From: Nageia nagi
Taxonomy: Eukaryota; Pinophyta
Length of the DNA stretch: 64,000 nt
Assembly (NCBI GenBank): GCA_050084985.1
Contig: JBITNC010000001.1
Coordinates: 210,924,001 to 210,988,000, forward strand
Direction of reading: 5' to 3'
Below the pieces are notes generated by a model. The model searched no databases and was not told where the DNA came from. It saw nothing but the letters and a program-made list of their open reading frames with translations. How positions within the stretch are numbered: the stretch's first letter is position 1; each line of letters opens with the position of its first letter. A program made the position numbers and the translations under genes. This document shows positions 9,900 through 22,354 of this stretch, piece by piece.

Positions 9900-12800
9900 A
9901 AATTAAAAAATTATTGTTGAAGTTGATGGAGTGTCTCCTAAGTTGCATCCTTAGGAGATAATCTATGCCACTAGATAAGAACTTTAGTAATAGTGCAGTT
10001 ATGAAGCTAGCATGTGCGTTGGTCTAGAACGGCCTTAGTTTCAACCATGATGGACCCCTCCTCAATGAATTCAAGTAGTTTAGTATGAATTGTAGCCTAA
10101 GAGCCTAAGAATTGCTTAAGGTAGGAGACATGAAAAATAGGATGAATCTTGGATGATGTTGGGAGTGCCAACTTGTATGTTGTAAGGCCAATACATTGGA
10201 GTATTTTATAATGTTCATAAAATCCTAGAGATAATTTTTGGGAACCTTTTAATTTGAGATATGTCTATTAGTGTGGTTGAAGTCTTAAGAAAACCATGTC
10301 TCCTTTTTTGAATTTCCTTTCAACTAGTTGTTGATTAGCTTGTTGTTTCATCCAATGTTAAGCCACTTAAATATTTTCCTAAAGGATGCAAATTATGTAT
10401 TCTCAATTAGTTAAGGTGGTGTCTACTGCTTGGACATTAGTGATACCCAAAATATGATAGATGATTGAGGTGGGTATTGGCCATATAGAGCTTCATATGG
10501 AATCATCTTGATAGAAGTATGATATGAAGTATTATACCACCATTTCGCTAAAGGGAGCCATTTTACCCAATGAGCTAGTTGGGCTAAAGCAAAACAATGA
10601 AGATATGTTTCCAAGTATTTATTAACAATATTTATTTGATAATTTATCTAAGGGTGATAAGAAGATCTCATATTGAGTTTAGTGCCCTAAATTTTAAAAA
10701 ATTCCTATTAGAATTTATTGGTGAATGTCAGATCACGACCACTAAGAATGGTAGAAGGCATGTCATGGAGTTTGAAAATGTTTTCAAGAAAGAGTTGGGA
10801 AACATTAACAATATTTTATGGATGTACCAATGGATAGAAGCATGTACACTTGGAAATTCGATCCACTACTACCATGATAATAACTTTCCAATATGATTTT
10901 GGGAGACCATCAATAAAATCCATTGAAATATTTGTACAAGTTCACTTTTGTATGGGTAAAGGCTGAAGCAATCTGGGGGTTCCCACTATCTCACCTTTAT
11001 ATCATTAACAAACATCATATTCAGATGCAAAATTCTTAATGCATGTTTTATAATTGACCAATAAAAAGAGTAGAGCACTCTTCGATAGATTTTAGAAAAC
11101 CTATAATGACTAGTTGTTGGTATAGCATGCAACTCCTAAAGTTTCAACTCGTGACATGAAGACTTTGCTGGTAATGCAATATGATCTTTGAATTGTAGAA
11201 TTCCCTCATGCTAGGAAAAAGGGGGTTTGCTTATCATATCTATCTATAATTGTTGAATCATTGAGTGGGTTAAACTATCTTAGAACCATTCTTATTTAAC
11301 CTGGTCGATCCATTAAGGAACTATAAATGAAAAGGATTGGAGTGCCATGGGGTCCTCAAATTTTCAATAAAGGGTATAAAAAACTACATTCTCACTACCC
11401 TTTCTACACACAATCTCATATTCATACCCCAAGAATTTAGGAATCCACTTTTTTTGTTCCAAGGTGGAGATGTAGTATTATAGTAAGTATTTCAAACTAT
11501 GGTGGTTAGTTCTAATGATAAAATGGAAACCAATGAGGTAGGGCCTCCAATGTTGAATGACATGAATGATTGTAAGCATTTCTTTTTCATAGGTGGATTT
11601 AGCCAAGATTCTACCTGAGAGGGTCTTACTTGTGAAAACCAAGGGTCATCCTTCTTGCATTAGCATGGCTCCAATTCTAGCACCAAAGGAATCACTCTTA
11701 ATGATGAATGTCTTGGAGAAATTTGGCATGGCCAATATTGGAGTAGAGCACATGGAAGCCTTCAATTGATGAAAGAATTATTATACATCTACTTACCAAT
11801 TGAAGGCATTTTTATTGAGCAAAGATGTGAGTGGGGTTGTAATCTTTCCATAATCTCTTACAAACTTACAGTAGTACCCTACCAATCTAGGAAGCCTCGT
11901 AAGCTTTTCAAGGATTTAGGAAGAGGCCAAGTTTGCATATCCTTGATCTTTAGTGGGTCCAACTTAACACCTTCTTTTGAAATAATGTGTACAAGGTACT
12001 CAAACTCTTATCGACCAAAGGAACATTTAAAGTGCTTAGAATACAATTGATTCTTGTGGAAGAGTTGCAAGGTCTGATCTAACTAGGACAAGTGATCATC
12101 CTCCCATATTTTTTTATAGATCAAAATATCATCAAAGAAAACTAAAATAAATTTTCAAAAATAAGGGTAGAATACCTAGTTCATTAGACTTTGGAAGGTG
12201 GAAAGAGCATTAGTAATGCTAAAGGGCATTACTAAGAACTCATAATGACCATCATGCATGTGAAAAGCAATTTTGGGTATGTCTTCTTCATGAAGCTAGA
12301 TTTGAATGGTACCTAGATCAGAGATTTAATTTGAAAAAATATTTGGCACCATGGTGTTCATCTAACAATTCATAAAGGATTAGAATGGGAAACATATCCT
12401 TGATGGTGATTTTATTCAAAGCTTGAAAGTCAATGCACATTTACCATGACCCATCTTTTTTATGAACTAATAGAACTGAAGAAGAGTAAGGGCTCACACT
12501 TAGGCAAATGATGGTAGCTTCTAACATGTCTTCCATAAGCTTTTCTATTTCATCCTTTTATAGGTATGGGTAGTGGTAAGGCTGAATATTGGGTGGTTGA
12601 CTCCCAAGGATTAATTGACTTGCATGGTCATGAGGTCAATCGAGTGGCAACCCATAGGTTTCTTAAAGACACCTGTATGATGGTCAAGTATCTTTTGTAA
12701 TTCTTATACTTTTGGTGAGCCTTGCAAGGCTGATTAAATAGAGAATATTTTTCACACCATTCCCTTACTTTCTTTCTTTAATATTTTCTCCATACAATGA

Positions 12801-13300
12801 GAACTAATAATTTATGATTACCCCACCATATTTATTCTTGTCAACTTTGAATTGCATCCATAGCCCATGAAAATCCCAAATAATAGGACCTAATGTCATC
12901 ATCCATTATATACCAAGGACCACATCACAATCACCTAATGGTATAACATACATGTCACTTTTCATCTTGTAGTCACCCATACCAAGCTTGATCAACACCA
13001 TCCTTTGCAAGTAATTTTTTCTCCATTCCCTATCATCACTTCAAAATTATTTTATGGATAGATATAAGTGTGGTTCTTTTTGGCCATGTTAGGATCCATA
13101 AAATTATGAGTGCCTCCTAAGTCAAGCAATATTATCAATATTTTCCCCTTGAAATATCCTCGAACTTTCATGGTATATGGAAATGTAAACCTATAGAGGA
13201 CATTGCAAGAAATTTTAGGAACAACTTTAGTAGGTTGATCTAATTCATCTTTGATATCTACCATGACATCCTTAAAAGTTTATTCTGGTGGTTCCATAAT
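9900..13300 (-). pseudogene. Ty3/gypsy pol, degenerate (element E)
   Basis: Read from 13300 downward, the order is protease, reverse transcriptase, RNase H, integrase. Protease: 13264-13052 has GYFKGKILIILLDLGGTHNF, where the catalytic D-S/T-G is D-L-G, so it should be inactive. Reverse transcriptase: near 12290-12110, [12 protein letters not shown] and the catalytic block FFDDILIY. Connection region: YLVHIISKEGVKLDP and SLRGFLG near 11990-11880. Integrase end: 10614-10423 has WVKWLPLAKWWYNTSYHTS and PYEALYGQYPPQS. The tail near 10200-9920 has YKLALPTSSKIHPIFHVS. Stops and shifts occur throughout. A polyprotein of this kind makes and inserts the element's DNA copy. Confidence 0.85.
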
Positions 13301-13779
13301 GGTATCCACATCCATTACATATATTTTTTGAGTGGCAAAATGATGGCCCGATACAAATTTTTCATCATAATCATAACAAAACCCTTTTTTCTTGTGCTCC
13401 TCCATATCAATCGAAATCAACATCTTAATTGATAGGAGTGTAGTGGCTTATGACCACTTTGAGAAGTTTGTGGTTTTTGAGAGGTTTTCTTGGTATTTTT
13501 TCATTATACACTAAACTTATCCTTTGCTAATTTGGTAATCCCTATTGCTGTTGTCATGTTGTTGGGATTGAACATTTTGACTTCCACTTAAATTTCTTCC
13601 TTTAGCCCACTAATGAAATAACTACAAAAGAATCCCTCATCTAATCCTTTAGTATGAATAGCAAGCTTTTCAAATCCAATTTGGTATTATCTCATTGTAT
13701 TTGTTTGGCATGATTTAGTGAGGGCATCGATGAAATATCCAAAATCATTGGGACTAAATTTGATAAGGAGGTTACAGGT
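13300..13779 (-). pseudogene. gag, C-terminal part (element E)
   Basis: On the minus strand from 13779 the gag interrupted by element B resumes: LLIKFSPNDFGYF, then FEKLAIHTKGL, SYFISGLKEEI and EVKMFNPNNMTTAIG, the usual gag core order. Near 13400 a degenerate zinc knuckle reads CYDYDEKFVSGHHF, with the second Cys and the last Cys of the usual C-x2-C-x-H-C pattern lost. The N-terminal part is at 23493-23900. Confidence 0.8.
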
Positions 13780-13784
13780 GAAAT
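13780..13784 (+). other. Target duplication of element B, left copy
   Basis: GAAAT immediately precedes the LTR start TATGATATCC. The same GAAAT follows the other LTR at 23488-23492. Joining the two sides restores the gag reading of element E. Confidence 0.85.
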
Positions 13785-14562
13785 TATGATATCCCTTTTG
13801 GATAATTATAATTAATTATGTGGTTTGAAATGTTCCTCTTTATAATATAATCTGTTCATGCATTTACACTTTATAATTATAAGTTAGGATAGGATACTTA
13901 ATGGGTCAATGGATCCCACTATGAGTGCTAAGTGGGACGTCTCCCTCCTAAGTGTTAGATTAGGCATTATTGTATTAGAAATCCTAGATTATGGGAATCC
14001 CAAGGTATATTTATGCATTAGGATGATGGATAATCACCTGCATGCTAGCACCACACTAGGGAGGGCTCCACACCCCCATGTTGGCTTATGAAGGCCCCAA
14101 GATCCCCATGTTGGCACTTTAGGTGATTAGACCCTCCAAAATCCTAACATTGGATTAGATGGACCTGGGATAACTCTTAGGTGAGATCCAAACATGAGTA
14201 ATGTGTAAATAGACATTGGAGCTTCATTACTTGACACACTTGATTATTATTAATCTTTTATAGTCCATCAAATAATCAATCTTAGCAGTGTTAAGCATCT
14301 CTTCCTAGATAGAGCATCTAGAGGGTAGTTAGGCTGAGGGATCCTACCTATCTATGGAATTAGTGGAGAACCTTTGCCCATTTAATGGAATTCTAAGGGT
14401 TTACTTCTACCATTCAATTGGTCATCCAAAGTTTGAGTAGGGCTCATTTGGGGGAGAGGATTCAAGGTCTGAGGGAGTAGATATATCCCATGGTTTTGTG
14501 GTTCATCCAATATTAAGGATATTCGATATTATACCCTAGTTGGATCCTTGGAGGCCAATGAT
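13785..14562 (+). repeat. 5' LTR of element B, first piece
   Basis: It matches 22355 onward up to GGAGGCCAATG, where copia element C interrupts it. It resumes at 18564. The open frame 13909-14091 is LTR sequence and is repeated at 22472-22660. Confidence 0.9.
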
Positions 14563-15039
14563 TGAGAGAATTATTTAATTCATACTAAAAATGAGATTAC
14601 AACATGTTTATATAGAGCTTGGATTGAGCTCAAAATAGAAACAAGTGGTTGAGTTGATAAGCAACATTTATTATAATCTAATATAAAATAACTAAACACT
14701 CTAAAAATAAAGATTTGATCTAGTTTAGACATGCTAAAAATAGTTCTTGTTTATCCTACAAACCCTAAGAAATCAAAATAGAAAGCTAATCTAAGACTAA
14801 ATCCAAGCAACAACTAGAAATTAACTATTCTAGGTGCACTAAAAAAATGTTATTACTTTGATGAAATGTGGTCGCATTTTTTGAGAAATAAGAAATGCGA
14901 TTGCATTTTTGGAGGAACTAGAAAGGCAATAGCATTTGAACTAGAAATGCAGTAGCATTTCTAGCGAAACACACTGACTCTATGTGTTTTGTTAGAAAAA
15001 TATTGATTTCTTCAAATTTGATAGGTTCAATCTTCAACA
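14563..15039 (-). repeat. 3' LTR of element C
   Basis: 477 bp from TGAGAGAATT to CTTCAACA in plus-strand reading. The part from about 14717 on matches 18251-18558. Confidence 0.88.
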
Positions 15040-15052
15040 TTCTCCCCCTTGA
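15040..15052 (-). other. Polypurine tract, element C
   Basis: On the minus strand TCAAGGGGGAGAA runs straight into the LTR start TGTTGAAG, the classic copia arrangement. Confidence 0.8.
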
Positions 15053-18000
15053 TGCTGAGGGGACTTACCAGAAAACTCCTTAGTAATAGAAATTGAGATT
15101 TAGCAACTTGTTTGGTGAAAAGATCTACAATGTTATCCAAAGTGTTATAATGATTTAGCTCAATGACTCTTTTCTCCACCATGTCTCTTATGAAGTGGTA
15201 TTTGATATCAAAATGTTTTGATCTGCTGTGGTGGACTGGATTTTGTACCAATTGAATGGCACTTTGATTGTCATAATACAAAGATGTAGGACCAATTTAT
15301 TTTGCATCAAGTTCTTTAAAAACTTTCCTTAGCCATAATGCTTGAGTACTAGCACTTGTGAGTGCTATATATTCAAATTCAATTGATGAGAGTGCCACTA
15401 TTTTTTGCTTTTTATAACTCCATGTAACAAATCCTAAACCAAGAGTAAAAAATTTCTTGATGTAGATTTTCTATCATCAATATTGCTACCCCAATCACTA
15501 TCACTAAAGCCTTCAAGCTTTACATCATCCATTTTGAAGTAATAAATACCAAAATTTGTTTTTCCTTTTACATACCTTAGAATTATTTTTGTAGCTTTCA
15601 AATGAGCCTCTATAGGATCACTCATGTATATTAAAACTAGTGACACTACATATGCAAGATCTGGTCTTGTATTAGTGAGAAACATCAAACTTCCCACAAT
15701 GCTTCTATAATTGGTCCCATCTACTTTTGGTGTTCCATATTCTTTGTTCAATAATTCTCCATGAGCTATTGGTGTTGGTACTAATTTACAATCATTCATA
15801 CCATATTTCTTTAACATGTCTTGAGAATATTTGGTTTTGCATATGAATATTTCTTCATTTTATTGTTGCACTTCCATTCCAAGAAAGTAGTGAATTAGAC
15901 CAAGATCCTTCATTTCAAATTCTTGCATCATGGAACTTTTGAAATCATTATTCATCTTGTAGTTACTCCCTATATAGATAAGATCATCAACATACAAGCA
16001 AACAAGTAGGATATCATTACCTTTCTTCATGGTGTAGAGAGTAGGCTCACTTTTGCTTCTTGAAAGTCCATATTGATGGAAGTAACTATCAATCCTTGAA
16101 TACCAAGCTCTTGGAGCTTTTTGAGACCATACAATGCCTTCTTCAATCAATATACAATATGTTTCATGCCTTGAATTACAAATCCTTGAGGTTGTTTAAC
16201 AAAAACCTCTTCATTTAAATAACCATTCAGAAATGCACTTTTCACATCCATGTGCATTACTTTCCAACTTTTATGGATAGCTAGTAAAAGAACCATGTGG
16301 ATGGTTTCTTGCCTTGCTATAGGTGAAAATGTCTCCTCATTATCAATGCCATACTTTTGTATAAATCCCTTGGCCACAAGCCTTGCTTTGTGCTTTTCTA
16401 TGGTCCCATCACTTTTATATTTGGTCTTGAAGATCCATTTACAACCAATAATCTTTTTGCCTTTTGGAAGTTTAACAAGATCCCAAGTATTATTTTTCTC
16501 TATGGAAGAGATTTATTCTTTCATGAATTTCAACCATATATCATTAGTACATACTTATTCATAACTAGAAGGTTCCACTTCAACACTAGTCATCAAAGCA
16601 TAATTCACAATATCACCTTTGGGGGCTTGATCATCTTCATCTCCATACATCTTCAAATTCTTAGTCTTTGGATAGCATCTTAAATCTTACTTGCTTAACT
16701 TCTTATGAATCTTCTTGAGAAGTCTCTATCCAACATTTAAGAAGCTATATGGCTTGCAAGAGTTCTTCTTCTTGTTGACATCACACTTGGAGTGTCTTCT
16801 CAATGGAAGAAGGAATTTGAGTGCTTGTTTTAGAAGTTGGAGTGCTCTTTGGAGGACTTGGAGGAGGGCTGGTATTTATAGAAGTATAATTATTTGGTTG
16901 CACTTTAGAAGCATTTACATCATTTGGAGGATCACCTATATAGAGTTTTTGATGAATCCATACTCCCCCTTCATCAAAAATCACATCTCTAGAAATTACA
17001 ATTTTTCTAGTTTTTGGATTATAAAGCCTATATGCTTTTGAAGACTCACTATAACAAAGAAAAACACATGACTCACTCTTTAGATCAAGCTTTTTTTTAA
17101 GCTCATTCGGTACATGTACAAAAGCTAAACATCCAAAAATTCTAAAATGCTTTACATTTGGTTTTTTTAAATACCATGCCTCATATGGAGTGACACCTTC
17201 CAAGTTTGAGATTGGACATGTATTAAGAATGTATATAGTTGTCTTTATTGCATCAGCCCAATATTGATTGCTTAATCCCTTGGTTTGTAGCATGCTCCTT
17301 GCCATTTCAACAATGGTGTGATTTTTCCTTTCCAAAACACCATTTTGTTATGGCATATAAGCTATTGTGAATTACCTTTTTATTCCATAATCCTTACAAA
17401 ACTTTAATAAATTATTAGAGCAAAACTCTCCTCCATTATTAGTTCTTAAACACTTTAGTTTGCACCACTTTGATTCTCTACATGGCTTTTAAAATCTTAA
17501 AAATAGTAAAAAGCTTCATCCTTGGATTTTAAGAAATAAATCCAACAAAATCTTGATAACTCATTAATAAAAGTGAAGAAGTAAGAGTTTTTACCCAAGC
17601 TTTGAGTTTGCATAGGCCCACTAGTGTCACTATGCACCAATTGAAGAGGATGAGATGCTCTCCATGCTTTTACTTTTGAAAATTTGGTCCTTGAGTGCTT
17701 TCCCAAAGCAAATCCTTCACACACTCCATCATGTGGCTCATTAAGTTTGGGCCACACATACCATTGTTTGAGATGTCAACAATCTCATATTCTTGAAATT
17801 AAGATGACCATATCTTAGGTTCCAAAGCTAATTTTTGTTACCAGTGGCTATATTTGCAAGTTATGCACCTTTTTCACCAAATTTGAGAGGAAACAATGTA
17901 TTTTTTATCATAGGAACTATAGTGACCAACCTATTACCATGATTTTTATCATATATGTTACATTGAGCATTATCAAAAACAAGCCTATAATTCTCTCCAT

Positions 18001-18250
18001 TATTTGGCCTATACTCAATAAACTATGCTTGATATTTGGAGTGTAGTAAATTTCATTTACCTTCTTAGTACTTTAATTGGTGCTCACCTCCATGATTCCC
18101 ATGCCTTCAACTTGCAAAGCTGTATCATCTCCAAGTCTAATTCTATACTTGTATGAGTTGTTGATTGATGCAAATAACTCCTCCTTGACATTCATGTGGT
18201 TTGATGCTCCTATATGAGTTGTTGATTGATGCAAACAACTCCTCCTTATC
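15053..18250 (-). pseudogene. Ty1/copia pol, broken (element C)
   Basis: Read leftward from 18250, the first part is the end of the protease/pre-integrase region (KLGD- and YTPNIKHSL-like pieces, 18190-17990). Integrase follows at 17757-17497 (GKHSRTKF and LQLVHSDTSGPM, holding the first catalytic Asp) and 17335-16781 (ERKNHTIVEMARSML, then FGCLAFVHVP and the GYSE-type CYSESSKAYRLYNP). Reverse transcriptase is at 16377-16147 (MDVKSAFLNGYLNEEVFV) and 16150-15860 (LLVCLYVDDLIYIG, the catalytic YVDD). RNase H is at 15817-15434 (TRPDLAYVVS and SDSDWGSNIDDRKST) and 15281-15053 (DNQSAIQLVQNPVHHSRSKH). Frame breaks separate these blocks, so no full polyprotein can be made. Confidence 0.92.
18152..18245 (+). 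repeat. 61-bp local duplication in element C
   Basis: TATGAGTTGTTGATTGATGC starts at 18152 and again at 18213. The second copy sits at the junction with the truncated 5' LTR, so the duplication may be linked to the deletion event. Confidence 0.8.
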
Positions 18251-18558
18251 AATCTATTCTATACATGCTAAAAATAGTTCCTATTTATCCTATGAACCTT
18301 AAGAAATCAAAATAGAAAGCTAATCTAAGATTGAGTCTAAGCAACAGCTAGAAATTTACTATTCTAGGTACACTAAAAAACATTATCACTTTGATGAAAT
18401 AAGGTTGCATTTTTGGGGGAACAAGAAATGTGATCTCATTTTTAGAGGAACTAGAAATGCAGTAGCATTTCTAAGGAAATGCACTAACCCTACGTGTTTT
18501 GTTAGAAAAATTAGAAAAATGTTGATTTCTTTGAATTTGATAGGTTTAATCTTTAATA
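18251..18558 (-). repeat. 5' LTR remnant of element C
   Basis: It matches 14717-15039, including CATGCTAAAAATAGTTC and AATGCAGTAGCATTTCTA. It ends TTTAATA where the other copy ends TTCAACA. The inner 155 bp are missing. Confidence 0.88.
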
Positions 18559-18563
18559 ATGAC

Positions 18564-18920
18564 TACCTCTTAGGGCTTGATATTGTATTATTATCATTCA
18601 TATCTTTTGTATATATCCAAAGAGCATTGGATATCATTATTATGTTATGTGTTCCATGCTTGTGCATTCATTGGATTATCTTTGCTTCATTGTACATGTA
18701 TGAGCCAGATGTTTGCATTATGATGTGATATTCATTTCTAATCAATTATATGAGCTAAATGTTGGCATATTTTCAATATTGTGATGCATATTCATTATAC
18801 TAACCCTAACATTGGAACTTGAGGATTTTTTTATTGTATGTTGATACCCTAGACTTGATGTTAGGGTTTGATGGTCCAAAATTACTAGTTTGTGGTTGAG
18901 TTTTAATTTGGATCATCACA
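18564..18920 (+). repeat. 5' LTR of element B, second piece
   Basis: It continues the B LTR after element C (TTAGGGCTTG(A/G)TATTG onward) and ends ATCATCACA two bases before the primer site. It matches 23126-23487. Confidence 0.9.
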
Positions 18921-18922
18921 AG

Positions 18923-18934
18923 TGGTATCAAAGC
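18923..18934 (+). other. Primer binding site, element B
   Basis: TGGTATCAAAGC differs from the initiator-Met tRNA site TGGTATCAGAGC at one base and lies two bases after the LTR end. Confidence 0.85.
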
Positions 18935-19439
18935 CTATATCTAGCCATCTTATGAGGTTAAGATCCATCTAGAAGCAATTTGAACCAATAAATTAGGATG
19001 TCTTGCACTTAAAGGGCCAATTTTAAGGTTAAAATGATAGTTTTTCAAGAAAGTTTGAATGCTTAGACTAAGTTATCTAGGGTTTGGAGAACATATCTAT
19101 AGATCTAAAGGCCACTTCTAGGTATAGAAGGACCTAATATATCATATTGACTAATTAGAAAAAATTAATATGAGGGTTCCAAGTTTTTGAGTTAGGGTTT
19201 GAAGACTATGGCATTTGTTAGAAAAAGTGGAAGATCAAACATAGAGGGATTATTAAAGAGAGTCATACAGAATGAGAATAGATGGCCATGGATGAAGAGT
19301 CATTAAAGGATAGGATTTATGTTGATGAAAAGGAGATTCAAGGAGATAGATAGAGGAATTCTAGGAGGAGGATCTCTACTCTGGTTTGGGGATCCACTTC
19401 TAAATGGAGGTTTTATGAGCTCATTTCAGCCATTAATAA

Positions 19440-19740
19440 TATGATCAAAGTGATGACTTTTATGCATCGATGGATGACCCAGCATTAGGGAGATATTAAT
19501 GAGCCAAATAGGTTCCATTAACCCCATTGCATACAAGGGAGGATCGAGAGTCACCATGCCATGCTCAAGATGAGAATAGGCAAAGAGAAGGCCTGGCTCC
19601 CATGTTGGGCATAGAGGAAGTTTGGCACCTGATGTTGGATACAAAGAAGGTTTAGCACCTTAAATTGAACCAATAAGAGGTTTAGCACCCCATGTTGAGC
19701 ATAAGGAGATTAGGAATCCAACATTGGGCAAGAAGGATAA
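19440..19740 (+). repeat. Degenerate CATGTTGGGCA minisatellite, left of B ORF
   Basis: Copies of a phrase like (C/G)CATGTTGG(G/A)CA(T/C) followed by AAGGAGG(T/A)TTAG recur at about 40-bp spacing just before the long open frame. A similar series lies after the frame at about 21600-21980. Confidence 0.6.
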
Positions 19741-21657
19741 TTGGAAAATGAAGAATCTTGGATCAACCATGTTGACACCCCAAAAAGGTATGATAGTAAT
19801 TTTAATTTTTATAATAGTAATTCAAAAGTCTTACATGGTGTTCTTGAAAGTAATAATACTAGAAAGAAAGAGAAAAGAGCCATTGTTATTTCAGATTTAG
19901 TTTTTGGAGATATTAATGTAAAAGGTGAAAATTGTGAGCCTAGCATGGAAGAAGGTAAAGATTGCAAAGAAGAGAATACTATTTCATATCTTGGAAATTC
20001 AAAAATCATTGTATCACCACATGAGGTATGTCAAGTAGAGCTACAAGATGTTTCCTTCAGAATGCAATCACCTCTATTTGTTGAGGATGTAGTAAAGAAT
20101 AAGAATCTTGATGTAGATATGCATGTTAAAGCTTTTCAATTAGCTTATGAGTATGCATCTACTAGTTTCATGTCCTTGGTGTCAAGGTGTGATGTGTGGA
20201 AGGGATCAATTCTTCATATCAATTGCAATAGACTTATAGCTCCATGGGATCCGAGTGTGTTAGCACACAATGGGAGATTTAGAAGATGCAAAGTGTTTGT
20301 GGGGACTAAAATCAAAGAAGCATTGATTGTTGTTGATACATCATTTGCTAAAAAATTGAAGGTTGCATACCTAAATGTTGTTAAGGCTGGACTTGAGTAA
20401 TACATGAGGCCTATAGGGAGGAATATTATCACAATATGTGTGGTTGATCTAACACCATTTGGGATTACACATGGTGATAGGGATAAGTTTGTTGTGTTTA
20501 CTATATCTTGCATCAAAGATATGACCTTCATTTGGGTGGCATATGAGAAGATCATGACATTAATTGTTATTGTTCTATATGATGAAAGTTGGGCTATCAT
20601 AAAGAAGGTAGAGGTTGCATTAATGGTTGATAACAATAAGTTTGTTATTGTATTCTTTACTCATATCTTTGTAATTAATACACATTTATTAATAATTTCA
20701 CTTATTATTGATGCAAGAGGGTTTATTAAAGCTGATATAAGGAATTATATTCACTTGCTATGGGATGCCTATGATCAAGGAATATTTGATGGCTTTACAC
20801 ATATTGTTAATGTATTGATGACTATGATTGACATAGACAACATTGCCACAATATTGGATGGAGCCTGGGATCCCAACATCCAAGTTAATAAGGCCTTGTT
20901 TGATGCTACATGTAAGGGTTTTGTTATCCTACATTCTCATCCTATCTTTCAAGAAATTGAGATTGCATTTTATGACTACACATGGGAAAGAAAGGCTAAT
21001 CGTTTGAGGACTATTTGGCATAATTTTGAGATTATTTTAGCCAACATTTTGATTACATTAGGGTGAGATGAAACATTGGATAGTCCTAGCATACATTTAC
21101 ACTTCTTTGGAACTATCATTATTACATATCTTCACTAGACTACATGGCATAGAGTTTGGGTACGTTTGATGGGAGATTTACCTTGTATTAGGGCCTAGTT
21201 TTGGTATATTAGAAATTGAGTAAAGTTTTAGTCCTAAGATTCAATTGCTTGCTACATTTGGAGAAGTAATGAGAGTTTCCATATTGTTTGGAGCTATGTT
21301 TTCCATGGAACCTTGGAACACAAACATGATTAACTTTAAGTTTGACTTAGTAACATTTATGGATGACACAATTATGCTCTTGATGATAGATTTAGAGCAT
21401 ACATTAGAGGGATTTTTGGCAATTTCTCATACAAGGTAGGCTACATTTTATACTTGGAGGCATGCTATTGAAAGAAGAGTTGCCTCTACATGTTTAGAGG
21501 ATGGTTCCCTTGATCTTATGGTTTCATATGAAGATGGATTGACTGCTAATTTTAAGGAGTCTAATGTGAAAGGTTGGAAGACTATTATATTAGAAATGGA
21601 GGGTTGTCATCTCACATTGATCATCCAGGAGATTTTCCATCCCATGCTAGCATTCTA
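19741..21657 (+). CDS. Unrecognised long ORF of element B, few stops
   Basis: One frame is open from 19741 to 21066 (442 codons) with a single TAA at 20398-20400. It opens with TTG after a stop, and the first in-frame ATG is at 19945. Beyond the TGA at 21064 the frame carries more stops. A shifted frame from 21245 goes on to a TAA at 21656 with one TAG at 21437. In its position it replaces gag-pol, between primer site and polypurine tract. No reverse transcriptase, integrase or zinc knuckle is seen. A segment near 20287-20370 (CKVFVGTKIKEALIVVDTSF) loosely recalls a retroviral aspartic protease entry, but the D-S/T-G core is not clear. It could be a captured host sequence or a very diverged element protein. 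I do not recognise it. Confidence 0.5.
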
Positions 21658-21980
21658 AGGAGTTACCACCCCAAGTTGAGCATTCAAGAGATTTTCCATA
21701 CCATGTTGGATATCTAGGAGGTTCATCATCGCATGTTTAGCTTTCAAAAGGATTAGTGTCTCATGTTGGGACTTGAGGAGGCCAAGATGGCTATTTGGAG
21801 GTGCCATGATTATAGTTGCCCAACATTGAGAATGAGGGAGGTTGCATTCCCCTCATAAAGCTTTTAGGATTTGGAAGATGCCATGTTGTACCTGGTAAGG
21901 TCTAATCCCACCATGAGATTTCAGTTGACATGTGGACATCATACATTGGAGGATGGGAAAGTATTTGACTTCATATTGCT
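21600..21980 (+). repeat. Degenerate CATGTTGG minisatellite, right of B ORF
   Basis: Phrases such as CCATGTTGGATATCTAGGAGG, CCCAAGTTGAGCATTC and TCATGTTGGGACTTGAGGAGG recur about every 40-45 bp. They resemble the series before the ORF and a pair within the B LTR near 14075-14130. Confidence 0.55.
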
Positions 21981-22340
21981 GGTTGGAGGAGTCTTGGACT
22001 CCATGTTGGAATTTGAGAGAGCTTGGAATCAAATTAAGAGCAAAGGCTCCACTTTTTATAATCACATATGATTTACTTGAGATTTTTGTAGGTACATCCT
22101 CTCGAAGACTTCCATATGCATACATCCCTATGTTCCTTCAATACTAATTTTGAGCCATTACATGTTGATTTTGATTATGGACCTAAGTATCATACACTTG
22201 ATTACTCTTGGAATGTCATTGAACACACTCTTGAGGTTGAGTTTGTTAGATGCATAGTTGATATGTTCTCTTCACTTGAGCATGATGGGCTCTATCCCTT
22301 GAGATGGGTTTGGGACCTTGGATCATATTGTAATTACTTG

Positions 22341-22354
22341 AGGGTAAGAGGCTT
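22341..22354 (+). other. Polypurine tract, element B
   Basis: AGGGTAAGAGGCTT ends at the right LTR start. Element D has the closely similar GGGAGGGTAGGCTT at 45667-45680, which further links the two. Confidence 0.7.

Larger units (their letters stand above)
14563..18558 (-). mobile_element. Element C: truncated Ty1/copia element inside the B LTR
   Basis: A full 3' LTR (14563-15039), a polypurine tract and a decayed pol lie on the minus strand, then a partial 5' LTR (about 18251-18558). Flanks ATGAT (14558-14562) and ATGAC (18559-18563) are a target duplication with one change. The 5' LTR lacks about 155 bp of its inner end and is joined directly to the protease/integrase region. U5, primer site and gag are therefore gone, and the element was crippled by an internal deletion. 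Confidence 0.9.

Noticed and set aside
16250-17041. Plus-strand frames of 104-108 codons
   Set aside because: They are the antisense of clear copia reverse transcriptase and integrase coding in element C.
20214-20636. 140-codon minus-strand frame
   Set aside because: It overlaps the longer plus-strand frame of element B and has no independent support.
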